This document shows positions 51,739 to 61,259 of a stretch of 64,000 nucleotides of DNA, one piece after another. The translations under genes and the position numbers were made by a program. A model generated the notes under the pieces. It was not told the origin of the DNA. It did not search any database and saw nothing but the letters and a program-made list of their open reading frames with translations. The DNA lies in contig NZ_LFIJ01000002.1 in the NCBI RefSeq assembly GCF_001187555.1, forward strand, positions 1,178,545 to 1,242,544, given 5' to 3'. This DNA is from Gilvimarinus polysaccharolyticus (GTDB lineage Bacteria; Pseudomonadota; Gammaproteobacteria; Pseudomonadales; Cellvibrionaceae). Numbering within the stretch: position 1 is the stretch's first letter; every line of letters begins with the position of its first letter.

Positions 51739-54321
51739 ATGAGTAAAGCTACCATCGGCACTTTGCCATTATTCAAACGTTATGGATTGTTTGCCCTGCT
51801 GGCGTTGCTGCAAGTCGTTTTAATGGCTAAGGTTGCGTTGCAACAAGATTGGTCGTGGTTGTCTCTGGTAAGCTCATCTGTAGTTTCTGCATTCTCTGTT
51901 GTCGTTTTTTTTCTGTTGTGGTGTTCTGTATTTTCACGTATCCCTTATCGTTGGGCAGCTATCGCCACTAAATTAATGATAGCTGTTTACGTGTTGTTGC
52001 TGATTTATCATTGGTTGCGGCATGAGCCACTTACATTTTTAATTGTGTATAAAAATGGGGCTGATCTATTTGCTTGGGAGGCGCTAGGTTATTTGTGGAG
52101 TAACGCGTCACCTCTTGGCTGGCTTACACTGGTAGTGGTAGTAACTCTGTTGGTGTGGGTACTTAATAGATACGATTTGGTGGCAACCCCATTAAGGTAT
52201 CCTGCAAAGGTCGCTGCGTTAGTGACTTTATTGCTGCTAAGTGTTATCTCTGTGGTGGCTTTTTCGTCATCGAGAAATGAGTTTGTCGAGTTTGGCGCCT
52301 CAGTGTATCAGTACTTTAAAAGTGAAGCGCCGCGTTGGGATCACAGCAACCCTTATCCTTATCTTACTAAAGCACACAACAATAATTCTGATGTTGATTT
52401 AAAAGACGTCCCTAATGTATTTGTGGTAATGCTAGAGTCATTTAGTGCTGATTATATTGATAAAGCTGAAGGTGGGAGGCAGGTAACCCCGTTTTTTAAC
52501 CAGTTAAAAAAGGAAGGTTTTTATCTTAATAACTTTTTTAGTGGCTCGGTAGAAACCAGTAAGGGGCAGTTTGCAACACTTTGTTCTGTGTATCCGAGCT
52601 ATAAGACTAATGTATTTCGCAGCTACCCGGACAATAATTTTCGTTGTTTGTCACACATCTTAAAAGAACGTGGCTATATCAATGTCTTTATGAAGGCGTA
52701 CCATGATTTAACGTTTGAGAATACTGGAAGTTTTATTTCAGCTAATGGTTTTGATTATGTACATGGCATGGATGGACAATTTGTTACTGCTGCCGAGCGT
52801 GAAAAATACAAAATAGGTTGGGGTGTCAGGGATGATATTTTTTATCAAAAAACCTTTAAATATCTAGATGAATTGCACGGTGAGGCTCAAAATTCCGATC
52901 CATTTTTTGTGATGACGATGAGCGTCACTAATCATATGATGTTTGATGGAATTCCCCCCGAGCATCGCTATATTCATGCAGAGCCGGCATCTCATCGAGA
53001 CAATTATGCCAACTCCATGTATTTGACGGATCAGTATTTAAAGGTATTCTTCCAAGAGTTATCGCAGCGCGATTATCTAAAAAATAGCTTGGTGTTAGTA
53101 TTTGGTGATAATGGTTTCCCGATGGGTCAGCATAATAATTACCACAACTCCAAAACGGTCTATAACGAACTTTTTAAAACCCCGCTTATGGTTTGGTGGC
53201 CTGGTCATGTGGCGCCTAAGGTGCTGACCGATACTGCTCGCTCGCAACTGGATGTGGCGCCAACCATTCTCGACCTGCTTGGTGTGGATACAGACAACCA
53301 CTTCGTAGGTAAGAGTGTTTTTAGTTCGCCGGAAGAGGATTATTTTGTACCGTTAATTCAACCTTTTGATGGCACATATCTAGCTTCTGTTAGATATCCT
53401 TATAAATACGCTAAACATTTAAAAACAGCTAAAGAGTTGTTGTTTGATCTTAACCAAGACCCGTTGGAGCAGCACAATTTAATGCCGGACGATGATTTGG
53501 CTGTGCTCCATGATGTACCGCTGGCCAGTTTTCGTCGTGATATTGAAGTGTTAATGCACAACGAGGCGTTGTTAAAAAACAACCGTATTTACCCCGCCGG
53601 TAAGTTTGATAACGTCCGCGTGGTATTAGAGACAAGCCGTATTGTTGAAGGCGAGCCTTTGGTGTACAAGTTGTTGGGCGATACCGAAGGTGTTACTACA
53701 GAGATCACTGTCGAGTCTTATGTTCCTGTTAAAAGTGAAACTGTTGAAGCTGTTGCGTCGGTTGAGGGAAAAACCGTATATCAAGTGGCTGCCGCGCGCT
53801 TTAATCCAGGGGTAAATCGAGTAACCTTTGAAGTTTACAGCGATAACGTATTGCGCTCGACAACAGCGGCTGATGTTTTTGTCGCTGGCGAGAATGTGAC
53901 GTTATTGTCAGAGCTTAAGGTTTCGGGGCGGCAAGGTTGGGGTAAGTTGCACATTAATCGCAATGTGACGGGTGGTCCTATACGAGTTGCTGATAACATT
54001 TATAGTTTTGGTTTTGGTGTGCATGCCGCGAGCGATTATAAGATTGCCTTAGATCGTGACTATACGACGCTTTTTGTTAGCTTTGGTTTAGATGATGAGT
54101 CTGTTTGTGGTGATGGTGCGGTTTTTAAAGTACTGACTGTCGACGGGCGCGAAATATACGCGAGCGCCCCGCTAGTTCACGGCGAGTTGGATGTTGCGTT
54201 AGTTAATATTAGCGGACGGCAGAGTATTCGTTTGGCGACATTTGCGGGAGACAATACGGCCTGTGATCACACCAACTGGATCAATCCGGTTTTATATCTT
54301 CAGGCTCCCATTGGTCAATGA
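51739..54321 (+). CDS. LTA synthase-like phosphotransferase with C-terminal NPCBM domain
   Basis: 860 residues. Residues 1-185 hold about five membrane helices (FALLALLQVVLMAKVALQ, SVVVFFLLWCSVFS and others). Residues 225-560 are an LTA synthase/OpgB-type alkaline-phosphatase-fold domain: FVVMLESFSADYID, the probable nucleophile T273 in VETSKGQFATLC, and FGDNGFPMGQHNN. A beta-rich linker follows. Residues about 720-857 resemble an NPCBM carbohydrate-binding module (GWGKLHINRNVTGG, IYSFGFGVHAASDYKIAL). Relatives transfer phosphoglycerol or phosphoethanolamine to glycans in the periplasm. The gene is more AT-rich than purA. Confidence 0.8.
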   Translation: MSKATIGTLPLFKRYGLFALLALLQVVLMAKVALQQDWSWLSLVSSSVVSAFSVVVFFLLWCSVFSRIPYRWAAIATKLMIAVYVLLLIYHWLRHEPLTFLIVYKNGADLFAWEALGYLWSNASPLGWLTLVVVVTLLVWVLNRYDLVATPLRYPAKVAALVTLLLLSVISVVAFSSSRNEFVEFGASVYQYFKSEAPRWDHSNPYPYLTKAHNNNSDVDLKDVPNVFVVMLESFSADYIDKAEGGRQVTPFFNQLKKEGFYLNNFFSGSVETSKGQFATLCSVYPSYKTNVFRSYPDNNFRCLSHILKERGYINVFMKAYHDLTFENTGSFISANGFDYVHGMDGQFVTAAEREKYKIGWGVRDDIFYQKTFKYLDELHGEAQNSDPFFVMTMSVTNHMMFDGIPPEHRYIHAEPASHRDNYANSMYLTDQYLKVFFQELSQRDYLKNSLVLVFGDNGFPMGQHNNYHNSKTVYNELFKTPLMVWWPGHVAPKVLTDTARSQLDVAPTILDLLGVDTDNHFVGKSVFSSPEEDYFVPLIQPFDGTYLASVRYPYKYAKHLKTAKELLFDLNQDPLEQHNLMPDDDLAVLHDVPLASFRRDIEVLMHNEALLKNNRIYPAGKFDNVRVVLETSRIVEGEPLVYKLLGDTEGVTTEITVESYVPVKSETVEAVASVEGKTVYQVAAARFNPGVNRVTFEVYSDNVLRSTTAADVFVAGENVTLLSELKVSGRQGWGKLHINRNVTGGPIRVADNIYSFGFGVHAASDYKIALDRDYTTLFVSFGLDDESVCGDGAVFKVLTVDGREIYASAPLVHGELDVALVNISGRQSIRLATFAGDNTACDHTNWINPVLYLQAPIGQ

Positions 54322-54501
54322 CCTTATAAGCTAAGGCTAATTTTGGCAGTTGCTAGTCATTATTTAACACACGTAACAACCTTGTTCTGCATTGGTTTGC
54401 CGTGGCGCTAAAACGGCAGCCAAGTAAGAAGATCTTGGCATGCTACACTGACGTGGCCACTACCGGCTAAAAGCACGGTTCACCAATCGCGAGCACCTTA
54501 T

Positions 54502-55962
54502 ATGGAGTTTACACTTTCATTCGTTTGGAGTTTGCTGCAACAGCTGCTGATATGGGGGCACCTATTATTGGTTGTTGTGTTTGCGGTGCGGGTTATTATG
54601 CGACGTTTGCCCGTTGGGGTATCGCTAGCTTGGCTTTTGGTGCTGGTGTTATTGCCTTACGTGGGTGTGGGGTTATACCTCTTGTTTGGCGAACGCTTTT
54701 TAGGGGTTAAACGCGCCGGTCGTACTGTTAGGTTAAAGCAAGCGTACCTTCATACTCGCCGTAATGGCCTAGATAATCAGCGACAAAATTGGCATAACCA
54801 CCATCCTGCCAGCCGAGCTTTAGCACGCCTTGAGTACCATACGTCGGGGATTCCACCGCTGGGTGGCAACCGTGTAGATTTTTTGCAATGTGCCCCCAAT
54901 ATTATTGCAGCGTTAGTGGCTGATATAAAGCACGCTAAACAGTTTTGTCATTTAGAGTTTTATATTTGGCAGTCGGGCGGTTTGGTTGATCGAGTGGTCG
55001 AGGCGCTTTTGGCCGCTGCAGCGCGTGGCGTTCAGTGTCGTATTATGCTCGATGCGGTTGGCAGTTCGGGATTCTTTTCATCATCTGATATTAATCGCTT
55101 ACAAGTGCCCAATATCGCCATAACAAAAGCTTGCCCGATTCGGTTTATGCCCTGGCAGCTGGCCCGCTACGATCTACGTAACCACCGTAAAACCGTTATT
55201 ATCGACAATCGTGTTGCTTATATGGGCAGCTTTAATTTAGTTGACCCAGCACATTTTAAGGTAACCGCTGGCGTAGGCCAGTGGATCGATATGATGGCGC
55301 GTATTGAAGGGCCAACCGTGCCGATGTTTGATGGTGTATTTCGCTGGTATTGGAATGTTGAAACAGGCGAAGAGTTGCCATTGCTGGATCGTGATATTGA
55401 ATGTCACGACTCGCCGGCATTATTACAAGTTGCCCCCTCCGGGCCAGATGCAGCTAAAGAAAGTATTTTAAGTGCGTTGTTGCAGGCTATTTATGCCGCA
55501 GTAGATTCCGTGGATATCGTCACGCCGTATTTTGTTCCGGGTGAGGCGTTAGAGCAGGCCTTAAAAATTGCGGCGCGGCGGGGGGTAACAGTACGATTAA
55601 TCGTACCCGCAAAAGTGGATTCATTTTTAGTGCGGCATGCCAGTCATTCGTACTTTTCTGGTTTGCTTGAGTCAGGAGTCGAGGTCTACACCTACAGCGC
55701 CGGTCTGCTGCACACTAAAGCCGTGGTGATAGATTCGGCGCTCGCATTTTTTGGTACGGTTAATCTCGATTTGCGCTCGCTGTGGCTCAATTTTGAAATG
55801 ACCATGATTATTTATGATCGCGCCACCGCGGCCGAGTTGGGCGGATTACTTGATGGCTATCGTGCCGACGCCGATGCATTAAGTCTAAATACTTGGCGTA
55901 AACGCAGTGGGGTTGCACGATTTTTTGAGAACATTACTCACTTGTTTAGCCCGTTAATTTAA
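54502..55962 (+). CDS. cls: Cardiolipin synthase
   Basis: 486 residues, phospholipase D superfamily. Two N-terminal membrane helices (LIWGHLLLVVVFAVRVIMRR, SLAWLLVLVLLPYVGVGLYL) are followed by two HKD motifs: NHRKTVIID and LHTKAVVID, each with the following Asn/Asp and Phe. It condenses two phosphatidylglycerols to cardiolipin and glycerol at the inner membrane. Together with psd this is the second phospholipid gene in the window. It stands alone after a gap of about 180 bases. Confidence 0.94.
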   Translation: MEFTLSFVWSLLQQLLIWGHLLLVVVFAVRVIMRRLPVGVSLAWLLVLVLLPYVGVGLYLLFGERFLGVKRAGRTVRLKQAYLHTRRNGLDNQRQNWHNHHPASRALARLEYHTSGIPPLGGNRVDFLQCAPNIIAALVADIKHAKQFCHLEFYIWQSGGLVDRVVEALLAAAARGVQCRIMLDAVGSSGFFSSSDINRLQVPNIAITKACPIRFMPWQLARYDLRNHRKTVIIDNRVAYMGSFNLVDPAHFKVTAGVGQWIDMMARIEGPTVPMFDGVFRWYWNVETGEELPLLDRDIECHDSPALLQVAPSGPDAAKESILSALLQAIYAAVDSVDIVTPYFVPGEALEQALKIAARRGVTVRLIVPAKVDSFLVRHASHSYFSGLLESGVEVYTYSAGLLHTKAVVIDSALAFFGTVNLDLRSLWLNFEMTMIIYDRATAAELGGLLDGYRADADALSLNTWRKRSGVARFFENITHLFSPLI

Positions 55963-56201
55963 CGGCCAAACCCCCTAGAGTTATATCGTTGCTTAATTTT
56001 TAAACATCTTGTTCCTTGCACATAAGTTACATATTTACCGGGTAAACTAAAACTGTGCATTATGTCTGCGCTTGTGGTGCTTGTTTTTATCGGCGCAGAA
56101 GGTGGGGAATAACACGATTAACTGGTATGGTGCTGCGCTTGGTGAGCCGGGTGAAAATATTGCCCCGCGTAGCATTTTAATAGAGTAAGCAGAGGTGGTA
56201 T

Positions 56202-56867
56202 ATGTCTAATACAGTAGTTATTACCGGTGCCAATCGTGGTATTGGTTTGTCGTTTGCACAGTTGTATCTGGCACGTGGTTATACCGTATATGCGGTTTGT
56301 CGCACGACATCGGCTGAGCTTGATGGCAGCGGTGCCAATGTGATTGATGGCGTAGATGTCGGTACCGATGAGGGCATCAACAAGCTCGATCAAGCGTTGC
56401 AAAATGTCTCTATTGACCTGTTGATTAACAACGCCGGTATCTTGCGCGACGAAAGTTTAGGGCAGCTTAATCTCGATACTATTCGAACCCAGTTTGAAAT
56501 TAATGCGTTAGCGCCACTGCGAGCCACCGAGGTGTTGGCTGATCGTTTAACGGGTGATGCAAAGGTGGCATTAATTACCAGCCGTATGGGCTCTATAACC
56601 GACAACACCAGCGGAGGCCGCTACGGTTACCGTATGTCTAAGGCGGCATTAAATGCGGCCGGTATGTCATTGGCGTGTGATTTAAAGCCGCGCGGCGTTG
56701 CCGTGGCGATTTTACATCCTGGCTTGGTCGGCACCGAGATGATCGGCGGGCACGGGGACATTACTCCCGATCAAGCCGCTGAACGATTAATGACCCGCAT
56801 CGACGAGCTAAACCTAACTAACACGGGCACCTTTTGGCACTCCAATGGGCAGCAGCTACCTTGGTAG
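56202..56867 (+). CDS. SDR family oxidoreductase
   Basis: 221 residues with an AGAGGTGG ribosome site. It is a classical short-chain dehydrogenase of the C-factor-like group: TGANRGIGLSFAQLYL (cofactor), LLINNAGIL, SRMGS (catalytic Ser) and YGYRMSKAALN (Tyr/Lys). The substrate is unknown. The 55963-56201 region upstream holds no further gene. The next gene starts at its stop codon. Confidence 0.9.
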   Translation: MSNTVVITGANRGIGLSFAQLYLARGYTVYAVCRTTSAELDGSGANVIDGVDVGTDEGINKLDQALQNVSIDLLINNAGILRDESLGQLNLDTIRTQFEINALAPLRATEVLADRLTGDAKVALITSRMGSITDNTSGGRYGYRMSKAALNAAGMSLACDLKPRGVAVAILHPGLVGTEMIGGHGDITPDQAAERLMTRIDELNLTNTGTFWHSNGQQLPW

Positions 56868-57388
56868 ATTGTGAACCTACGTGTGCGGTAGGGCTGGGAG
56901 ATCCAAATTATCATTTGGCATTTTGTGTGGCTAATCGTCCTGCGCTGGATGCTTATCCGGCGCTTAATTGCCTAACTCCATTAGTGCCGGGTGAGCTGCA
57001 ACATATAGTTGCCAACACGAGTAATCACTGGCGGAAGTTATTCAGTGTGTACGCTAAGTTCTTGTACGCACTGGGAGGACAGCCGGGTTGGCCAGAGCGC
57101 TGGCAGGACTACCGCGATCATCGCTTGTTGCAGGCCGGTAGCGGGGTGGCATTGCTTTTCAATAAACCGGACGTTGCTCGCAACGCGGTGCATATCGTAG
57201 CCGGTAAAACTTATGCCGCCGAGTTAAATCTTAAGGGGCTTGCCTGGTTGGATATGCACTTTGCAATAAACACTCAGCAGCGACTTATTGTGTCGCCGTA
57301 TCTAGATTATCGTCAGCTCTCTAATGAAAAAATTGCGCAATTAGCGGGGCTTGTTCGGAAGCACTCGCCGCTTAACTTTAATGCTTGA
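56861..57388 (+). CDS. Conserved protein of unknown function (DUF6942-like)
   Basis: About 175 residues from a TTG at 56861 that overlaps the SDR stop; a TTG at 56834 is also possible. Conserved-looking blocks are VGLGDPNYHLAFCVANRPAL and WRKLFSVYAKFLYALGG; the tail has QLAGLVRKHSPLNF. This pattern fits a small gammaproteobacterial family that I recall as DUF6942, without a known function. There is no membrane segment. It is probably co-translated with the SDR gene. Confidence 0.65.
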   Translation: MVDCEPTCAVGLGDPNYHLAFCVANRPALDAYPALNCLTPLVPGELQHIVANTSNHWRKLFSVYAKFLYALGGQPGWPERWQDYRDHRLLQAGSGVALLFNKPDVARNAVHIVAGKTYAAELNLKGLAWLDMHFAINTQQRLIVSPYLDYRQLSNEKIAQLAGLVRKHSPLNFNA

Positions 57389-57423
57389 TAACTGATTTCA
57401 TGAATTTCTATTGAGTTACTCGG

Positions 57424-57456
57424 GGGTATGTCAGCGCGTGCTTTTTAGCGATACCC
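57424..57456. terminator. Possible bidirectional terminator
   Basis: GGGTAT (57424-57429) pairs with ATACCC (57451-57456) around a long loop that can itself fold. It lies between the convergent DUF6942-like and DUF599 genes. The T runs are weak. Confidence 0.35.
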
Positions 57457-57465
57457 GCTCGTAGA

Positions 57466-58188
57466 CTACAGTTGTTCTTTGTCGGTATCAGTGGTGTTTA
57501 GCTCCTGCACTAGCGCGCGCAATGTAGTCGAGTGAAATTCACGTCGGTAGAGTACGCCGACGACCATCGCTACTGCTGCGATAAACAGCCAGGTATTAAA
57601 AAACCAAGGTAATACGGCGAGCGAGAAATAATAAGCACGTAAACCGTAGTTATAACTGTGACCTGCTTGATCGATAATTTTTGCGATACTGGTCGCATAG
57701 CGTTGGCGTTCAGCTTCTGAAATGTTAGCGTCGTGTGCCGGTGCCGCACCTAATAAAATAGAACCAAAGCCGTATTGACGCATCGCCCATGTCAGAGTGA
57801 AAAATGCATACACGTAAATAATAAGTAGCAACACGATCTTAAGTTGCAGCTGGTATGGCGACATGGTCTCGTTGACAAAAGGCAGCGCGGTGATAGTGAT
57901 ATAGACCTTGTCGATCGAGGCCATAATCGTTACAAAACCGGCAATGATCAGAATAGAGGTCGAGGCTAAAAAAGACACGTTACGCTCTAGGCCGGCAATC
58001 AGAGCTGTATCGGCAATGCGATTTTGCCGGTTGAGCATTTCTATCATCCAACTTTTACGGTAAACATGCAGTACCGAGGCTAGACAGTGATCGGTACGCG
58101 CGCGCTTGCGAGCAAAGCGCGCGTAACCGGCCCAGCAAACCAATAGCCAGATGGCAGCGCCAATATTAAGATAGTCGTGAGGGGTCAA
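57466..58188 (-). CDS. DUF599 membrane protein
   Basis: 240 residues from a TTG after AAGGAG. There are four hydrophobic segments (IGAAIWLLVCWAGYARFA, ILIIAGFVTIMASI, IVLLLIIYVYAFFTLTWAM, LPWFFNTWLFIAAVAMVVG). The motif MIEMLNRQNRIADTALIAGL is typical of the DUF599 family. The family is conserved in proteobacteria and plants, without a known function. The upstream 286-base gap to ogt holds divergent promoters only. Confidence 0.85.
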   Translation of the reverse strand: MTPHDYLNIGAAIWLLVCWAGYARFARKRARTDHCLASVLHVYRKSWMIEMLNRQNRIADTALIAGLERNVSFLASTSILIIAGFVTIMASIDKVYITITALPFVNETMSPYQLQLKIVLLLIIYVYAFFTLTWAMRQYGFGSILLGAAPAHDANISEAERQRYATSIAKIIDQAGHSYNYGLRAYYFSLAVLPWFFNTWLFIAAVAMVVGVLYRREFHSTTLRALVQELNTTDTDKEQL

Positions 58189-58474
58189 ATAACTCTCCTT
58201 AAGTGATGACGTGAGTTGCCATCTGGCTGATGCATGACTCGATGCTAAGTATCTTACTACAGGCTCAGCATTATTTTTTGCCTCGTCTTAAAGTTTGCCA
58301 ACATAATTGAGTTCACAAAGCTTCGATTTCCTTGTGTTACATAGACTTTTAGATGGTAAGGCAATGGTTGTACAGCGATACTCTACAGCACTGGGTTAAA
58401 CTCGCGGGCTGGCACTATAGGATTTAAGTTGTGAGTGAGGGGCCGTTGGCGTTTATTAATAGCGAGGTAAGATA

Positions 58475-58975
58475 ATGGATATTGAGTACGCTGTGACGAC
58501 GTGTGAGTTAGGCGAGCTGTTGGTCGCGCGCAGCGAACAGGGGATTTGCGCTATCGCATTGGGTGACAGTGCCGATCAACTGACCATTGATTTACAACGG
58601 GTTTTTGTCAATCCTCGACAAGTTAAGCCTGCGGGCCGTTTTGCGAGTCATGTGCAACAGGTTACGACACTAATCGAGCAACCAAGCTTGCCCCTGCCTA
58701 CACTGCCCTTGGATATTAAAGGCACCGAGTTTCAACGCCAAGTATGGCAGGCGCTGCAAAGCGTTAAAGCAGGTCACACCGTCACTTACAGCGGCTTGGC
58801 TCAGTTATTAGGCCGGCCCACTGCCGCGCGTGCGGTAGCCAATGCCTGTGGTGCGAACACTCTGGCCGTTGTTATTCCGTGCCACAGAGTCATACGCAGT
58901 GATGGTAGCCTATCGGGCTATCGCTGGGGGGTTAAGCGTAAGCAAGAGCTGCTTAAACGCGAGATTGGGTTGTAA
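58475..58975 (+). CDS. ogt: Methylated-DNA--protein-cysteine methyltransferase
   Basis: 166 residues. The acceptor cysteine is C136 in VVIPCHRVI, preceded by the helix-turn-helix GTEFQRQVWQALQSVKAGHT. It removes methyl from O6-methylguanine in a suicide reaction. The length fits Ogt or the C-terminal half of Ada; no AlkA/Ada partner lies beside it. GAGG precedes the ATG. Confidence 0.93.
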   Translation: MDIEYAVTTCELGELLVARSEQGICAIALGDSADQLTIDLQRVFVNPRQVKPAGRFASHVQQVTTLIEQPSLPLPTLPLDIKGTEFQRQVWQALQSVKAGHTVTYSGLAQLLGRPTAARAVANACGANTLAVVIPCHRVIRSDGSLSGYRWGVKRKQELLKREIGL

Positions 58976-59234
58976 AAGTAAGAGTCGCCTGGTGTGGTGT
59001 TAGCCCAGCTTGCTGGGTTCTGAATCCGTTACTATTCTCTGTGTTAGTAGTACTAATGTGTCATAATCCAACCTTATTAGCCTTAAGACATGATTAAAAA
59101 CCAACCAATCCGCTTGGTTTACGAATATTTGCGTAGAAATTTGCGGTAAATGGTTAGTCAGGGTTAAAACAAGCTGGTAGTATTACGGCCTAAATATCTG
59201 CCATCCATTAGCATAATAACGGGGAGTGTGTACG

Positions 59235-59663
59235 GTGAGTCGTAGAAAAAAGAGCCGTAACTCTGAAGAAAGCAATGAGATTGATTTGACGCCGATGCTC
59301 GACGTCGTATTTATCATGCTGATCTTCTTTATCGTGACCGCATCATTTGTAAAAGAAATCGGTCTTGATGTGAATGTTCCTGAAAAGAACGATGAGCCAC
59401 CACCACCAAACGCCGACCCTAATATCTTGGTGCAGATTACTGCTGATAACCAGATTTGGGTGATGGGCGAGAGCGGTCGTCGTCGTATTGATGAGTCGTC
59501 TGTACGCTCAAATATCACACAAATGCGGGCTAATTTGCCCAAAGCATCTGTGATTATCCAGGCCAACAAAAAAGCTGATTCTGGTGTTTATGTGGCGGTG
59601 GCCGATGCCGCTAAAGCAGCCAAAGCACCTGCGGTGGTATTAGTTCCTGTCGATGACAACTAA
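59235..59663 (+). CDS. exbD: ExbD-family biopolymer transport protein, no adjacent ExbB
   Basis: 142 residues from the GTG at 59235, nine bases after GGGGAG (a GTG at 59226 would add three residues). An Arg/Lys-rich N-tail leads into the membrane helix MLDVVFIMLIFFIVTASFV with the essential D23. A periplasmic domain with a Pro run (PPPPNADP) follows. ExbD needs ExbB to harness the proton gradient for TonB; none is adjacent, nor is TonB. A 17-bp UUCG terminator closes the gene. Confidence 0.9.
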   Translation: MSRRKKSRNSEESNEIDLTPMLDVVFIMLIFFIVTASFVKEIGLDVNVPEKNDEPPPPNADPNILVQITADNQIWVMGESGRRRIDESSVRSNITQMRANLPKASVIIQANKKADSGVYVAVADAAKAAKAPAVVLVPVDDN

Positions 59664-59678
59664 ACCGCTGATTAATCA

Positions 59679-59716
59679 GGCATAAAAAAACCACCTTCGG
59701 GTGGTTTTTTTATGCC
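59679..59716. terminator. Bidirectional terminator with UUCG tetraloop
   Basis: GGCATAAAAAAACCACC (59679-59695) pairs fully with GGTGGTTTTTTTATGCC (59700-59716) around TTCG, giving 17 pairs and T7 on the plus strand, A7/T7 on the other. It separates exbD from the convergent aminotransferase. Confidence 0.95.
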
Positions 59717-59844
59717 TTCAGTTTGCTCTTGTTCGTTGTCCGAGTAACTTTACGGCCTTCATAAGAGCCGCCATGCGGCTTTATCTCGCGAAACTTACCC
59801 CCGCCGCAGAGAAGATTGGCGGGGGTAATTTAAGTTTGTTACTG

Positions 59845-61119
59845 CTAGCTAAGCGCTTGACGCACAGAGGCGAGTTTAACGCAGGTAACAAACACTTCCA
59901 TGGCACCGACAACCTCGGCAACCGACGGGACTGACGGTGCAATACGGATATTGCAATCGTTAGGGTCTTGCCCGTAAGGAAAGGTCGCGCCGGCTGGGGT
60001 TAATTTGACGCCGGCTTCGGCGGCCAATCGAACGGTTTCTTTGGCGCAGTTAGGGCGAGTGTCAAACGAGACAAAGTAACCGCCTTGTGGGGTCTCCCAG
60101 CGGCCTAAGTCAGTGCCGGCAAACGCACTGTCGAGCGCGCTAAGCACAGCGTCAAAGCGAGGCTGTAGTAGCTCGGCGTGCTTTTTCATGTGTGCCATTA
60201 GTGCATCGCGGTTAGGTAAAAAACGTGCGTGACGCAGCTGGTTGACCTTGTCGGGGCCAATGGTCGATGCCCCCAAGAACTTCTTGATGCCCGTTAAGTT
60301 GGCATCGCTGGCGGCCATAAATGCAACGCCGGCACCGGCATGAGTGATTTTAGATGTCGAGGCAAACTGCAGCACGCTGTTGTCGGTGCCGTGTTTGGCG
60401 CACAGCTCAAAAATTGATGCCAATGCGGGCGCGTTGCTGTTTAAGTCGTGCACGGCATAGGCGTTATCCCAAAATACTCTAAAGTCGGGGTGGGCAATAT
60501 TACCCAGCTGCGCGATGCGCTCGACGGTTGCATCAGAGTAACCCACGCCGGTAGGGTTGGAGTATTTGGGTACACACCACATGCCACGAATGCTGCTGTC
60601 GGCTTTAATGAGCGCTTCTACGGCGTCCATATCGGGGCCGTCGGCGGTCATGGGGGCGGTGATCATCTCAATGCCGAGTTGCTCGCATACGGTAAAGTGA
60701 CGGTCGTAGCCGGGAACAGGGCAAATAACTTTAGGTTTGTCGGTGTTCTTCCATGCGCTATCTGGGCCGGTTAGACCAAACTGATAAGCCGTAAGCACGG
60801 TTTGATACATGAGGGTAAGGCTGGCGTTGCCGCCGACTAATATCTGGCTGGCGGGTACGCCCATTAGATCTGAGCCTAAGCGCTTGGCCTCGGCAATACC
60901 GTCAAGGCCGCCGTAGTTGCGAGTATCGGTGCCGTTGTCGGTTAGGTAGTTGCCGTCCAACGATCCGTCCAAAGCGTCCGACAGCGATAGCTGTTCGGCC
61001 GAGGGCTTGCCGCGAGTGACATCAAGGTTGAGCTGTTTGGCGACAATAGTTTGATATTGCCCGGCCAGTTCAGCTTCCCATTCACGCAGTTGTTCGACAG
61101 TGGCTTGATCCAGTTGCAA
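59845..61119 (-). CDS. PLP-dependent aminotransferase, class I (aspartate aminotransferase Ic type)
   Basis: 424 residues from a TTG with an ideal GAGGTGA site. The PLP lysine is in FASTSKITHAGAG; SNPTGVGY and the Tyr in VFWDNAYAVHDL support the PLP fold. The N-terminus (NLDVTRGKPSAEQLSLSD) marks the subgroup related to Corynebacterium aspartate aminotransferase rather than enteric AspC. The likely amino donor is aspartate, with alanine a possibility. It runs alone and is convergent with exbD. Confidence 0.88.
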   Translation of the reverse strand: MQLDQATVEQLREWEAELAGQYQTIVAKQLNLDVTRGKPSAEQLSLSDALDGSLDGNYLTDNGTDTRNYGGLDGIAEAKRLGSDLMGVPASQILVGGNASLTLMYQTVLTAYQFGLTGPDSAWKNTDKPKVICPVPGYDRHFTVCEQLGIEMITAPMTADGPDMDAVEALIKADSSIRGMWCVPKYSNPTGVGYSDATVERIAQLGNIAHPDFRVFWDNAYAVHDLNSNAPALASIFELCAKHGTDNSVLQFASTSKITHAGAGVAFMAASDANLTGIKKFLGASTIGPDKVNQLRHARFLPNRDALMAHMKKHAELLQPRFDAVLSALDSAFAGTDLGRWETPQGGYFVSFDTRPNCAKETVRLAAEAGVKLTPAGATFPYGQDPNDCNIRIAPSVPSVAEVVGAMEVFVTCVKLASVRQALS

Positions 61120-61259
61120 GGGGTCACCTCAATAGTTGGTTGCGGGGCGCAATAAGCGCAAGGGGCGTCATTATACTATAGAGCGGCGTGCGGTAAAGCG
61201 CAGCGCGACTTAGTGCAGTAGCGTGACGTGGAAAAGTGGATTAAAGCTCGGCGCGCTAG

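Noticed and set aside
54260-54275. TGTGATCACA as a CRP site inside the sulfatase gene
   Set aside because: It lacks the six-base spacer and lies in coding sequence.
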